Below the pieces are notes generated by a model, which made no database searches, was not told where the DNA came from, and saw nothing but the letters and a program-made list of their open reading frames with translations. Below are positions 35,945 to 46,722 of a DNA stretch of 64,000 bases, piece after piece (the first letter of the stretch is position 1; the number at the start of each line of letters is the position of its first letter). Source of the DNA: Streptosporangium sandarakinum. Lineage in GTDB: Bacteria; Actinomycetota; Actinomycetes; Streptosporangiales; Streptosporangiaceae. The stretch spans positions 186,001 through 250,000 of the forward strand of contig NZ_JACCCO010000003.1 in NCBI RefSeq assembly GCF_013409935.1, written 5' to 3'. The position numbers and the translations under genes are program-made.

Positions 35945-36943
35945 TCACTCCTCCGGTCGTGGCGCCGCCACGAAGTCGTACGGCGCCAGCGGGCCGAGCA
36001 GCCGCAGGTCGATCCGGCCGGCCCAGCGGTCGCCCAGGTCGTCCAGCGCCTCGTCGAACTCGTCCTGCCGCTCCTCGTCCACCAGGACGGCCACGTGCGC
36101 GGCGTCCTGCTCGTGGGTCGGCTCCCGCACCGAGACCGCGACGCACAGCGGCGCGACGGCTTCGACGAGCTCCTGGGTGTCGGCGTCGCGTTTGGCCGCC
36201 ACCGCCTCGCCGATCATCTGCCCGAGCCGGATCCGCGCGTCCCAGGTCGCCTCCTCCGGCTGCCCGCGGACCTCCTCGCGCAGCCGTCCGGCCTCGGGGA
36301 TCTCGTCGAGGACCTCCCTGATGATCACTGATTCGACGTAGCGGCCCTTGATGACGTACTCGGCGCGCCCTTCGAGATCCTCCAGCGCGGCGAGGAACTC
36401 GTCGTGGTGCGGGGCCAGCAGTTCCTCCACCACCTCCTTGGGCCCGGTCATCACCGCCCCGAAGCGGAACGGCAGCACGGGCACCTCGGCGGCGGTCGCG
36501 TCCAGCAGTTGCTCGTGGGCCAGCAGGTCGTCGGGCCTGCCGAGCGGGCGGTCCAGGACGATGTCGCTGACCAGCGCCGCGATCTCGCCGTGCCGTACCA
36601 GCGTGACCTCCCCGTCGCCCACGCCGAGCGTGCCCGGCTCGGTCTCGACGTCCGCCGGGACGATGCCGTAGACGTAGGCGTAGCCGGTGGGCCCGCGCCG
36701 GGCGGCTCCGCCGGACCGGGAGGGCGCGGCCTTACCGCTCGTCTCGCCGGCCGCCTTGCCGCTGGTCCTGCCGGCCGCCTTGCCGCTGGTCCTGCCGGCC
36801 GCCTTGCCGGTCGTCTTGCGGGCCGGTTTCGCGGTCGTCTTCCCGTCGGTCTCGTCCGCCGTCCTGCCGGTCGTCCTCCGCGCGGGCTCCCGCGCCGTCT
36901 GCTCCGATCCGGTGGTCGCCGTCTTTCCGGTGCTGCCCGGCAT
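35945..36943 (-). CDS. gvpF: Gas vesicle protein GvpF/GvpL with Lys/Gly-rich N-terminal repeats
   Basis: The 332-aa protein starts at ATG 36943, one nucleotide after the gvpA stop and behind GGAGG. Residues about 1-85 are a basic low-complexity extension with repeats of KAAGRTSG (24-bp DNA repeats around 36730-36810). From about residue 87 it is a GvpF/L protein (GYAYVYGIVPADVE, LVSDIVLDRPLGRPDDLLAH, VLPFRFGAVM, RLLGPLAPYDFVAA). GvpF binds GvpA monomers as a chaperone-like factor. The basic tail is not part of the family core. Confidence 0.92.
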   Translation of the reverse strand: MPGSTGKTATTGSEQTAREPARRTTGRTADETDGKTTAKPARKTTGKAAGRTSGKAAGRTSGKAAGETSGKAAPSRSGGAARRGPTGYAYVYGIVPADVETEPGTLGVGDGEVTLVRHGEIAALVSDIVLDRPLGRPDDLLAHEQLLDATAAEVPVLPFRFGAVMTGPKEVVEELLAPHHDEFLAALEDLEGRAEYVIKGRYVESVIIREVLDEIPEAGRLREEVRGQPEEATWDARIRLGQMIGEAVAAKRDADTQELVEAVAPLCVAVSVREPTHEQDAAHVAVLVDEERQDEFDEALDDLGDRWAGRIDLRLLGPLAPYDFVAAPRPEE

Positions 36944-36944
36944 G

Positions 36945-37361
36945 TCAGTACTCCTCCCTCCGGCGACGGGACGCCGGCCTGCGCTCCTGCTCGGCCTCGG
37001 AGACGAAGTCACGCAGCTTCTCCCCGGCGGCCTCGATGGCTCCCTGGGCGATCCCCTTGGTCTTCGATCTGCTGATGCCCTGCGTGGTGCCCTCCAGGAC
37101 CTCCGGCAGCCCCTTGCCGCCGGTCTCCGCCAGGTCCAGCCGGTTGGTGGCCTCCGCGAAGCGGAGGTAGGTGTCGACGCTGGCGATGACGATGCGCGCG
37201 TCGATCGTGAGGATCTCGATGCCGACGAGCGAGACCCTGACGAAGGCGTCGATCACGAGGCCCTTGTCGAGGATCGTGTCGATGACGTCTGCCAGGCCCG
37301 ACGAGGATCCTCCGCGGCCACCTCCTCCGCCTCCACCCGCCGAAGGTTGCACGATGGTCAT
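36945..37361 (-). CDS. gvpA: Gas vesicle structural protein GvpA
   Basis: The 138-aa main shell protein has the GvpA core at about residues 20-75 ([20 protein letters not shown], then [20 protein letters not shown]). It is longer than cyanobacterial GvpA (about 70 aa) because of a Gly-rich N-terminus and a C-terminal helix, as in other actinomycetes. It self-assembles into the gas-permeable ribbed wall. ATG 37361 follows GGAGGGCCAA. The 154-bp upstream gap holds tandem repeats, and could hold a second promoter for abundant gvpA mRNA. Confidence 0.92.
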   Translation of the reverse strand: MTIVQPSAGGGGGGGRGGSSSGLADVIDTILDKGLVIDAFVRVSLVGIEILTIDARIVIASVDTYLRFAEATNRLDLAETGGKGLPEVLEGTTQGISRSKTKGIAQGAIEAAGEKLRDFVSEAEQERRPASRRRREEY

Positions 37362-37424
37362 TTGGCCCTCCTCCGATTCCGTGTTCGCTCCGCGTCTCCC
37401 GAGCCACGCGTTCCGGCGCCTCCG

Positions 37425-37536
37425 GGTCAGGCGTCCCGGTCCTCCCCGATCAGGCGCCCCGGCCTTCCGGGTCAGACGTCCCGGGTTTCCAGGCCGGGCG
37501 TCCCGGGTTTCCCGGTCAGGCGTTCCGGGCGGCGGC
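37425..37536. repeat. Five degenerate 22-23-bp tandem repeats between gvpA and the SRPBCC gene
   Basis: Units start at 37425, 37448, 37470, 37492 and 37514 with consensus GGTCAGGCGTCCCGG(G)TTTCC. The last unit overlaps the stop codon and final residues of the SRPBCC gene. No spacers separate the units. Confidence 0.65.
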
Positions 37537-38646
37537 CCTACGGCGGGGCCGGCGGGCGGGAGGCTCCTCTTCCTCTTCTTCTTCCTCTTCCGGCTCCGGT
37601 TCGGCCCGGCGACCTCGCGCGGCCTGTTCGCGGCGCGGCGCGACGCGACGCCGTCCGCCCGCGGCCCGCGGTTCCTCCTCCTCTTCCTCTTCCTCCTCGC
37701 CCTCTTCCTCCTCGGGCTCCCCTTCCTCCTCCTCGGCGCCTTCGGCGGCCTCCCGCTCCTCGGGCTCCTCCTCGCCGCCGGCCTCCTCGCGCTCGCGCTC
37801 CTCTTCCTCCTCGCGCAGCGCGGTCTCCTGGTCCTTGACGACCTCGCCGTCGCGGATCTCGCCGCGCCAGCCCTCCAGGTCGTCGGGGTTGAGGACGGTC
37901 TGCAGCATGACGTGCCGCCTGAAGTGCTTGAGCTCCAGGCGCACCCGCCGGCCCTGGGCCCGCCAGAGGTTGCCGGTGTATTCGAAGAGCCCCTTGGGGT
38001 AGTACTCGACCACCAGCAGGACCCGGGTCATGTCGGGGGTGACCTCGTGGAAGGTCACGGAGCCGTTGGGGTAGCCCTTCGGGCCCTCGGACCGCCAGAC
38101 GATCCGCTGGTCCGGCACCTGCTCGATGATCGTCGACTTCCAGGTGCGGTGGGAGAGGAAGATCTGCGCCCGCCACTGGTTCTTCTCGTCGGACTCCTGG
38201 TCGACGTTCTCCACCTTCTTCATGAAGCTGGGAAAGCCCCCGAACTGGGTCCACTGGTCGTAGACGAGCCGTCGCGGGGCGCCGACGTCGATGGACTCGA
38301 CGATGTTGGTGACCTTGAGCTTCTTGCCTTTGCCGCCGCCGCCCTTACCACCGGTGATCTTCTTGAGCAGGCCGCCTCCCGCCATCTTGACGACCCCTTT
38401 CAGCCCGGAGGCCACTGGATGCTTGGAACCGATGACGGAGCCCGCGAGCCCGAGCAGACCGGAGTCGCTGTTCTGCAGGTAGTCGGTCAGCCGACCGGTC
38501 AGGTCGTCGACCTTGTCGGTGACCGAGGAAAGGACCCGGTCACCGAGGGCCTCGGCGAGGTTGCGGAGTTCGTCGGTGAGCTGGTCGACGGGCAGCGCCC
38601 GCTCGACCTCACGGACCAGTCCGCCGCCCCTGGAGGTTTCGGCCAT
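37516..38646 (-). CDS. SRPBCC family protein of the gas-vesicle operon, with Glu-rich tail
   Basis: The 376-aa product has an N-terminal helical region (about 1-105, ending in Gly/Lys-rich [11 protein letters not shown]), an SRPBCC/polyketide-cyclase-type hydrophobic-pocket domain (about 108-270: [37 protein letters not shown]) and a C-terminal 100-residue tail of Glu runs alternating with Arg-rich blocks. Homologues occur in actinobacterial gas-vesicle clusters; it likely matches one of the gvpY/gvpZ genes of Streptomyces. Its biochemical role is unknown. It is 6 nt downstream of the previous gene. Confidence 0.83.
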   Translation of the reverse strand: MAETSRGGGLVREVERALPVDQLTDELRNLAEALGDRVLSSVTDKVDDLTGRLTDYLQNSDSGLLGLAGSVIGSKHPVASGLKGVVKMAGGGLLKKITGGKGGGGKGKKLKVTNIVESIDVGAPRRLVYDQWTQFGGFPSFMKKVENVDQESDEKNQWRAQIFLSHRTWKSTIIEQVPDQRIVWRSEGPKGYPNGSVTFHEVTPDMTRVLLVVEYYPKGLFEYTGNLWRAQGRRVRLELKHFRRHVMLQTVLNPDDLEGWRGEIRDGEVVKDQETALREEEEEREREEAGGEEEPEEREAAEGAEEEEGEPEEEEGEEEEEEEEEPRAAGGRRRVAPRREQAARGRRAEPEPEEEEEEEEEPPARRPRRRAAARNA

Positions 38647-38652
38647 GGGACG

Positions 38653-39333
38653 TCACCCCCGCGCCCTGCGGACCGGCCGCTCACGGGCCGGCGTCGTCTC
38701 GCGCTGTACGGCGCGGCGCCTGCCTCCCCTGGCTCGCGGCGGTTCCTCCTCCTCCTCTTCCTCTTCCTCCTCCTCTTCCTCGGGCTCCTCCCGAGCGGCG
38801 CGCGTCCTGCCGGCCTGCCTGCCCCTGCCCGCGGCGCGGCGCGGGGGAGGCTCCTCCTCTTCCTCCTCTTCCTCTTCCTCCTCGTACTCCTCCTCCTCGG
38901 CCTCGGGTTCCTCCCGGGCTGTCCTGCCCCTGCCTCGGGCGGCGCGGCGCCTGGGGCGCTCCTCCTCTTCCTCTTCTTCCTCGGGTTCCTCCTCGGCGCC
39001 CTGCGCCTTGGTCCTGAGTGACTCCGCGCGGTCGTGGAGCTTCGAGGTCAGGGTGTCGATCTGCCTGCTGGCCGCCGCCCGGGCCGCGGCCTTGCCCACC
39101 TCGAGCAGTTCGCCGCGGACGGCGTTGGTGATCTTCTCCAGCTCGGGGGAGGAGGTGAGCAGCTTCATGCCCTGCTGGAGCAGGTCGCCGCCGGCGCCTT
39201 CCTTGCCGCCCAGCTTTCCGAGCTTGCCGGTCGCGCCCGCCGCCGCCAGCGCGAGCGCGGCGCGCAACTTGTGATGCCGTCCGAGAAAGTAACCCGCGGC
39301 GACACCGAGGGCCACCTGCAGTCCGCACTTCAT
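38653..39333 (-). CDS. Glu/Arg-rich gas-vesicle-cluster protein
   Basis: The 226-aa product starts at ATG 39333 behind GGGGAGTGG. The N-terminus (MKCGLQVALGVAAGYFLGRH) looks like a membrane or amphipathic helix. A helical region (about 30-105) follows, then about 120 residues of long Glu runs interrupted by Arg/Gly-rich patches. Proteins of this layout head actinobacterial gas-vesicle operons and are sometimes misnamed DNA primase. It is the first gene of the operon. It may be a polyelectrolyte scaffold or surface factor, but function is unknown. Confidence 0.8.
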   Translation of the reverse strand: MKCGLQVALGVAAGYFLGRHHKLRAALALAAAGATGKLGKLGGKEGAGGDLLQQGMKLLTSSPELEKITNAVRGELLEVGKAAARAAASRQIDTLTSKLHDRAESLRTKAQGAEEEPEEEEEEEERPRRRAARGRGRTAREEPEAEEEEYEEEEEEEEEEEPPPRRAAGRGRQAGRTRAAREEPEEEEEEEEEEEEEPPRARGGRRRAVQRETTPARERPVRRARG

Positions 39334-39479
39334 GATCGCCACTCCCCAGTCGATCACTCCGTCATGGGATCCGCCCGTCCGAAGGCTCCGCCGGCCGGAT
39401 GCGAGGGAAGACACCGCCGAGGCGGTCGCCTGCCGCGTTGAACGTGCCGGAAGCCTGCGGCTCCCGAATTAGCGGTTGC

Positions 39480-39506
39480 ATACCCGTGAAAACGGCACTG
39501 GAACAC
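39480..39506 (-). promoter_or_regulatory. Sigma-B/F-type promoter of the gas-vesicle operon
   Basis: Read on the minus strand: GTGTT, 16 nt, GGGTAT. This fits the G..T-N14-16-GGGTAY pattern of stress sigma factors of the SigB group. The start site would be about 135 nt upstream of the first gene. Confidence 0.5.
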
Positions 39507-39576
39507 ATGTAGGTAGAAAACGGACAGAAGTGACAATAGAAAAGCGGGGCCGGGATCGTCGTCCGGGCCCGGGGGC

Positions 39577-39714
39577 TCAGCCCGCCGGCGCGTCGTGCAG
39601 GGCTTCGAGGCCGTCGCGGTAGATGCCGGTGAACAGGTCGACCGCCCCGCCGTCGCTCACCCCGACCGGGGTGAAGCATCCGGACCACTGCACCTCGGCG
39701 GCATCCTCGCGGCC
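39577..39714 (-). pseudogene. C-terminal remnant of an SRPBCC protein
   Basis: About 45 codons ending at the TGA of 39577-39579 read as the typical end of an SRPBCC domain (EVQWSGCFTPVGVSDGGA, then FTGIYRDGLEALHD). Upstream in frame there is no start codon and the sequence becomes Pro-rich non-coding. It is a leftover of a deleted gene, not an intact small protein. Confidence 0.6.
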
Positions 39715-39763
39715 GGGGTCGGGCGCCGCCGGGGAGTGGGGCGGCGGGGCTGACCAGGCCCGG

Positions 39764-40665
39764 CTAGGAGACGATGTCCCTGCGGCGGAACCTGCGGAAG
39801 GCGACGGCGACCAGGATCACCGAGTAGGAGACCGAGACGGCCACCCCCTTGACCATGCCGCCGTAGTCGGGCTGCGGGGCCAGCGCGTCCATCCACGCCG
39901 TGCTCCAGAACGTCGGCAGGAACTCCCGGAGCGCCCCGAGCGCCTCCACCGCCTGCAGGATGGTGCTCACGATCACCAGGCCGACGGCCCCGCCGACCGC
40001 GCCGAGCGGCGAGTCCGTCGAGACCGACAGCAAGAAGGCCAGCGCCGCCACCACGAGCTGGCTGACCAGCACGTAGCCGACCACGACCGCGAACCGGGGC
40101 AGCACGTCCGCCGCCGCGACGGTCTCGCCGGTACCGGGCACCCGCACGTCGTGCCAGCCGAAGGCGAGGGTCCCGGCCAGCAGCGCCATCGCCGGCAGGC
40201 AGACCACCGCCGCCGTCGAGTAACCCATCGCCACGATCGCCTTCTGGCGCAGCAGCCGGTCACGCGGGACGGGGGCGGCAAGCAGGTAGCGCAGCGAGGA
40301 CCAGTTCGCCTCCCCGGCCACGGTGTCACCGCAGAACAGCGCCACCGCGACGGCCAGCAGGAAGCTCGCCGACACCGACAGTGTGAACGCCGCGAAGTTC
40401 AGCCCGCCCTCGGTCGCCAGGTCGGAGACGCGCGTCGCCGCGCCCCGCCGCCCGGACCCGGCGCCGAGCTCGAACGCCACCACCAGGACCCACGGCAGCG
40501 CCAGCAGCAGGCCGAACACGACCATCGTGCGGCGCCGCCTGAGCTGGCGGACGGCCTCCACCGCCAGCGGCAGCGTGCGCCGGGCCGCGTACCCGCGGGC
40601 GGAGCCGTCCGCGGCGGGCGGTCCCGCCGCGGCGGGTGCGGAGCCGTTCACGGTCTCTCCCCGGG

Positions 40666-40669
<4 letters not shown>
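39764..40669 (-). CDS. ABC transporter permease (ABC-2 type)
   Basis: The 301-aa integral membrane protein has six likely helices (for example MVVFGLLLALPWVLVVAFEL, FLLAVAVALFCGDTVAGE, VLVSQLVVAALAFLL, VSVSYSVILVAVAF). The GEANWSSLRYLLAAPVPRDR segment between helices 2 and 3 is typical of ABC-2 permeases. ATG 40669 overlaps the stop of the upstream ATPase gene (ATGA), so it is the partner of that protein's ABC domain. Substrate unknown; ABC-2 transporters are usually exporters. The N-terminal 25 residues are Ala/Gly/Pro-rich. Confidence 0.9.
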
Positions 40670-43371
<2,702 letters not shown>

Positions 43372-43504
43372 CCCGCGAGCTTACCGACGCCCGCTGAGAG
43401 CCCGCTGAGACGCCGTCCGGGAAGTTCCGCGGGAGGCCCGAAGCGGTACCACCCGCCGCGATCGCGGTGAAAGGCGACGCGGCGGGGCGGCTGTCGCCCG
43501 GTGG

Positions 43505-44257
43505 CTATCGCTGCTTCGCGAGCCACTCGTCGAAGGTGGTCGGCGCGATGCGGGCGCCCGCGCGGGGCAGCAGTACCTCACCGGCCATCTCCGGGCCGAA
43601 CAGCGACGACCACGTCGGCACGAGTTCGACCACGCGGCCGCGCGCGTCGTTGGTGCGCCGGGCCATGTCCACCAGGTCCTGCGGCTCGGGGCCGGCGATC
43701 TCGGGGTGACGCCCCTGAGGCGCGCCCACGGCGATCTCGGCGAGAATGTCCGCCACGTCCTCGGGCGCGATGGGCTGGATGAGCAGCGGCGCGACGGTGG
43801 CGGCGCCGTCCCGCTCGGTCCAGCTCGTCACCATCGCGGCGAAGTCGTGGAACTGGGTGGCCGGAACGATCGTCCACGGCACCGGGCCCTCGGCCACGAG
43901 GCGTTCCTGCTCGCGCTTGCCGGCGTAGTGCGCGTTGCCCTCGACGCGGTCGACGCCGGCGATCGAGAGCAGCACGTGGTGGCGGACGCCGGCCCGCTCC
44001 CCGGCGGCGAGCAGGTTCCGGGTGGTGGCGCCGAAGTACGCCACCGCCTCGTCCCGGTCGGTCGCCGTGCAGTTCGTGGCGTCCACGACGACCTCGACGC
44101 CGGTCAGTGCGGCGTCGAGGCCGTCGCCGGTGGTCAGGTCCACACCGAGTGAACGGCTGACGCGTATGACGTGGTGCCCGGCCCGTTCCAGGGCGGTGGC
44201 GGTGAGGGCCCCGATGTTCCCGGTCGCTCCGGCGACGGCGACTCGCACGGTCGGCAT
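43505..44257 (-). CDS. NmrA-like/SDR family NAD(P)-binding protein
   Basis: The 250-aa product starts at ATG 44257 behind AGGAGAGATCACC. The atypical SDR Rossmann motif VAGATGNIGALTA opens it; NAHYAGKREQERLV supplies the YxxxK pair. This is the NmrA/TMR class of redox-sensing or NAD(P)H-dependent oxidoreductases. It is transcribed divergently from an Rrf2-type regulator 85 bp away, an arrangement common for a redox regulator and its target. Substrate unknown. Confidence 0.87.
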   Translation of the reverse strand: MPTVRVAVAGATGNIGALTATALERAGHHVIRVSRSLGVDLTTGDGLDAALTGVEVVVDATNCTATDRDEAVAYFGATTRNLLAAGERAGVRHHVLLSIAGVDRVEGNAHYAGKREQERLVAEGPVPWTIVPATQFHDFAAMVTSWTERDGAATVAPLLIQPIAPEDVADILAEIAVGAPQGRHPEIAGPEPQDLVDMARRTNDARGRVVELVPTWSSLFGPEMAGEVLLPRAGARIAPTTFDEWLAKQR

Positions 44258-44291
44258 GGTGATCTCTCCTCTGTCTATCCGCTGCCGCCGG

Positions 44292-44320
44292 ATATTATCT
44301 CGGACTAAATAGATCCGCAA
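44292..44320 (-). promoter_or_regulatory. Promoter of the NmrA-like gene with a dyad in its spacer
   Basis: On the minus strand TTGCGG (44320-44315), 17 nt and TAATAT (44297-44292) form a good promoter. The imperfect dyad GGACTAAATAGATCC (44302-44316) occupies the spacer and is a likely operator for the divergent Rrf2 regulator. Confidence 0.5.
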
Positions 44321-44342
44321 TGTCTCCGATAGGATCGGGGTC

Positions 44343-44816
44343 ATGAAGCTGCCCGTGAGCACGGAATGGCTGTTGCACTGCGCCGCGTCGCTGGCGCAGC
44401 TCAAGTCAGGGGACACCGCGTCGGCGGCACAGCTCGCCCAGTACTTCGACCTGCCCGCGGCCTATCTCGCCAAGCAACTGCAGGCGCTGGTCAAGGCCGG
44501 CGTGCTGGCCGCGACGACCGGCCCGCGCGGTGGGTTCCGGCTGGCCCGGCCCGCTTCCGAGATCACGCTTCTGCAGCTCGTCGAGGCGGTCGACGGCGCG
44601 TCCTCGCCGTACGAGTGCCGCGAGATCCGTCAGCAGGGACGGGGGGCACTGCCCGCCGAAGAATGCCGGACCCCCTGCATCCTCGCCGAGAAGATGGCCG
44701 AAGCCCACCGGGCCTGGCGGCGCAGCCTCGCCGCGACCTCGCTCGCCGACATCGTCGCCGCGCTGCCGCCGTCGGCTCCGTCCCGCACCCGTCTGCGCCT
44801 GACCGGGGCACCGTAG
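44343..44816 (+). CDS. Rrf2 family transcriptional regulator
   Basis: The 157-aa product has an N-terminal winged helix (AAQLAQYFDLPAAYLAKQLQ, wing TTGPRGGFRLARP) and the Rrf2 dimerisation helix. Three Cys (C92, C108, C112, in YECREI and EECRTPCIL) occupy the positions used by IscR/NsrR-like members to bind an Fe-S cluster, so redox or NO sensing is possible. A -10-like TAGGAT (44330-44335) lies 7 nt before the ATG, so the transcript may be leaderless. It probably represses the divergent NmrA-like gene and itself. Confidence 0.88.
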   Translation: MKLPVSTEWLLHCAASLAQLKSGDTASAAQLAQYFDLPAAYLAKQLQALVKAGVLAATTGPRGGFRLARPASEITLLQLVEAVDGASSPYECREIRQQGRGALPAEECRTPCILAEKMAEAHRAWRRSLAATSLADIVAALPPSAPSRTRLRLTGAP

Positions 44817-44907
44817 CGCGCCCGCCGAACCCGTCCCTGTCCTGTCCGACCGCCGGTTCCCGCCGCGCGGCCCGATCGAGGGGCCGTCCGGCGCCCCGCA
44901 TCCGGTC

Positions 44908-44936
44908 TTGATCGTTTTCGCCGGGACGGCTAGTTT
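44908..44936 (+). promoter_or_regulatory. Leaderless promoter for the small gene pair at 44944-45365
   Basis: TTGATC (44908-44913), a 17-nt spacer and TAGTTT (44931-44936) precede the GTG at 44944 by 7 nt. Confidence 0.55.
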
Positions 44937-44943
44937 GATCGCC

Positions 44944-45045
44944 GTGCCGCCGGAAGGCGGTGCTGAGGCGATCACGTCACTCGGGAAGAGCCCCGGTCGC
45001 GACGAGTCGCTCGACCACGTCACCATGGAGTTCGGGACCGACTGA
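44944..45045 (+). CDS. Short leaderless ORF (33 aa)
   Basis: GTG 44944 opens 33 codons (MPPEGGAEAITSLGKSPG... ending VTMEFGTD) that stop 2 nt before the next gene's ATG. A well-formed promoter places it at the very 5' end of the mRNA. It could be a small protein, or a leader whose translation opens the next start, which has no good ribosome site of its own. I recognise no family; it could also be a degraded gene end. Confidence 0.4.
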   Translation: MPPEGGAEAITSLGKSPGRDESLDHVTMEFGTD

Positions 45046-45047
45046 CG

Positions 45048-45365
45048 ATGAGCGCGGAAGAGGATTTCAAGCAGGTCGGCGCCGAGCTGGCCGACCTGGG
45101 TGTGCGGACCTCCAGGATGATGGGGAGTCCCGCGCTCAAAGATCAGGCGGGGAAGGTGTTCGCGAGCCTGCAGGGCGACGGCGCGATGGTGTTCCGGCTG
45201 GTCAGGGACACTCCTGAGCACGCGGCCGCGCTCAAGCTGCCCGGGGCGTCTCTGTTCGACCCCTCGGGGCGGGGCAGGGTGGTGAAGGACTGGGTGGTCG
45301 TGCCCCACTCCTCGGCCGAGAAGTGGACGGATCTGGCCGAGGTCGCCCTCAGCCGCCCGCGCTGA
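45048..45365 (+). CDS. Conserved hypothetical protein (105 aa)
   Basis: This small cytoplasmic protein has a helical N-terminus (MSAEEDFKQVGAELADLG) and a C-terminal block (KLPGASLFDPSGRGRVVKDW, then VVVPHSSAEKWTDLAEVAL) that resembles the single-domain TfoX/YjbR-like actinobacterial proteins, though the match is by eye only. No catalytic motif is visible. It is probably co-transcribed with the leaderless ORF just upstream and coupled to it. A hairpin GGTCGGCGGCCGCCGACC follows about 45389-45406. Confidence 0.65.
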   Translation: MSAEEDFKQVGAELADLGVRTSRMMGSPALKDQAGKVFASLQGDGAMVFRLVRDTPEHAAALKLPGASLFDPSGRGRVVKDWVVVPHSSAEKWTDLAEVALSRPR

Positions 45366-45564
45366 TCGGTAGGCCACGTCGACGATGGGTCGGCGGCCGC
45401 CGACCGTCTCCCGGATCGGCATGGCCTCACCGCCACAGCTCTCTATGCGCGATCGATCACTATCGGCGTCGGCCAGGGCGAATGCGAAGACCGGACGTTG
45501 GACGACAAGCTAAGGGATGTCCCCGATTGCGGAGCCAGGCCGGGCACGGGCATCATTTCGACGC

Positions 45565-46722
45565 GTGAAGTCAGTCCAGAGCCTCAAACGAAGAGCCACT
45601 CCGGTCGTGGAGTGGGCGCTGCCCCTGTGGACCCGGGGGCCGGCGGGTCGCGAGACCCCGGAAGACCTGTTCAGGGTCCTGTACACCGGGTGGCTGGTGG
45701 CGTTCGCCTTCAAGGTCCTCGGCGCTTCCTGGGACGTCTCCTGGCACTTCAAGTGGCTCCGTGACGACCTGGCGCCGCCGCACCTGCTGAACAGCGTCGG
45801 CACGGCCGTCGCCCTCGCGCTGACGGTCGTTCACCTCTACACCGGTTACGGCGTGGACCGCCTGGCCCAGCGCCTCATCGGCTGGGGCACCGGCGTCTTC
45901 CTGCTCGCGGTGCCCCTCGACCTGATCAACCACCGCGTCAACGGGCTCGACATCACCTCGTGGAGCCCGTCGCACATGCTGCTCTACATCGGCACGCTCT
46001 TCATGATCTGCGGGGTGATCCGCGGCTGGTTCATGGGAGCCCCCGCCGGGCGGGCCCGGACGGCCGTCCTCGGCGCGCTGTTCGTCTTCCTCTTCGAGAA
46101 CGTCTGGTTCCCGGCGCAGCACCAGGAGTACGGCGTGTTCGGCCTGGCCGCCTGGGACCGCGGCAAGCCGGAGGCCGAGCCCATCCTGCTGCAGTTCGCC
46201 GCCGACCAGATGGGCCGGCCGGTGGACCGGGTGATGATGGCCAACTTCACGCTGCCCGTGCCCGACGCGGTGTACCCGCTCTACGCGGCGGGCGCCGCCA
46301 TGATCGTGCTCATCGTCGCCCGCGCGATGATCGGCCGGATGTTCGCCGCGACCTCGGTGGCCGCCGCCTACGTCGCCTACCGCACCCTGATCTGGCCGCT
46401 GCTCGCGGTCGCCGGCTTCCCCCACTCGGCGGTGCCGGTCTTCCTGATCGCCGGGGCGGTCGCCGTCGACCTGGCGTTCCTCATCCCCATCCCCGTGGTC
46501 CGGGCGGTGGTCGGCGCGCTCGGCGTCACCGTCGTGCTCGACCAGGCGCTGCGGGTGCAGAACGCGCTGTTCACCTCCCCGCCCCTGGTGCCGCCGACGA
46601 CCATGCTGGCCGGCGGCGTCCTGCTCGCCGCCCTGTGGCTGGGCGCCGAGTGGTTCACGCGGCGCCGCCGGCCGAAGGCTCAGGACATGGAGGCCGTGGT
46701 CAGCGCCACCGCGGCGCCGTAG
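45565..46722 (+). CDS. Polytopic membrane protein of unknown function
   Basis: About 385 aa with eight or nine hydrophobic helices (for example TAVALALTVVHLYTGYG, TGVFLLAVPLDLINHRVNG, HMLLYIGTLFMICGVIRGW, AAMIVLIVARAMIG, AVPVFLIAGAVAVDLAFL). Conserved-looking polar spots include DVSWHFKW, INHRVNGLDITSWSPSHML and FPAQHQEYG with several His, which could bind a metal. GTG 45565 is chosen since TTGCGG-18-CATCAT lies upstream; the in-frame ATG 45517 has its purine tract too close. It overlaps the 3' end of the convergent copD-like gene by 43 bp. Confidence 0.7.
   Translation: MKSVQSLKRRATPVVEWALPLWTRGPAGRETPEDLFRVLYTGWLVAFAFKVLGASWDVSWHFKWLRDDLAPPHLLNSVGTAVALALTVVHLYTGYGVDRLAQRLIGWGTGVFLLAVPLDLINHRVNGLDITSWSPSHMLLYIGTLFMICGVIRGWFMGAPAGRARTAVLGALFVFLFENVWFPAQHQEYGVFGLAAWDRGKPEAEPILLQFAADQMGRPVDRVMMANFTLPVPDAVYPLYAAGAAMIVLIVARAMIGRMFAATSVAAAYVAYRTLIWPLLAVAGFPHSAVPVFLIAGAVAVDLAFLIPIPVVRAVVGALGVTVVLDQALRVQNALFTSPPLVPPTTMLAGGVLLAALWLGAEWFTRRRRPKAQDMEAVVSATAAP

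Noticed and set aside
37425..37536. Possible CRISPR array or attachment site
   Set aside because: 22-23-bp head-to-tail units without spacers, overlapping a coding end; no integrase nearby.
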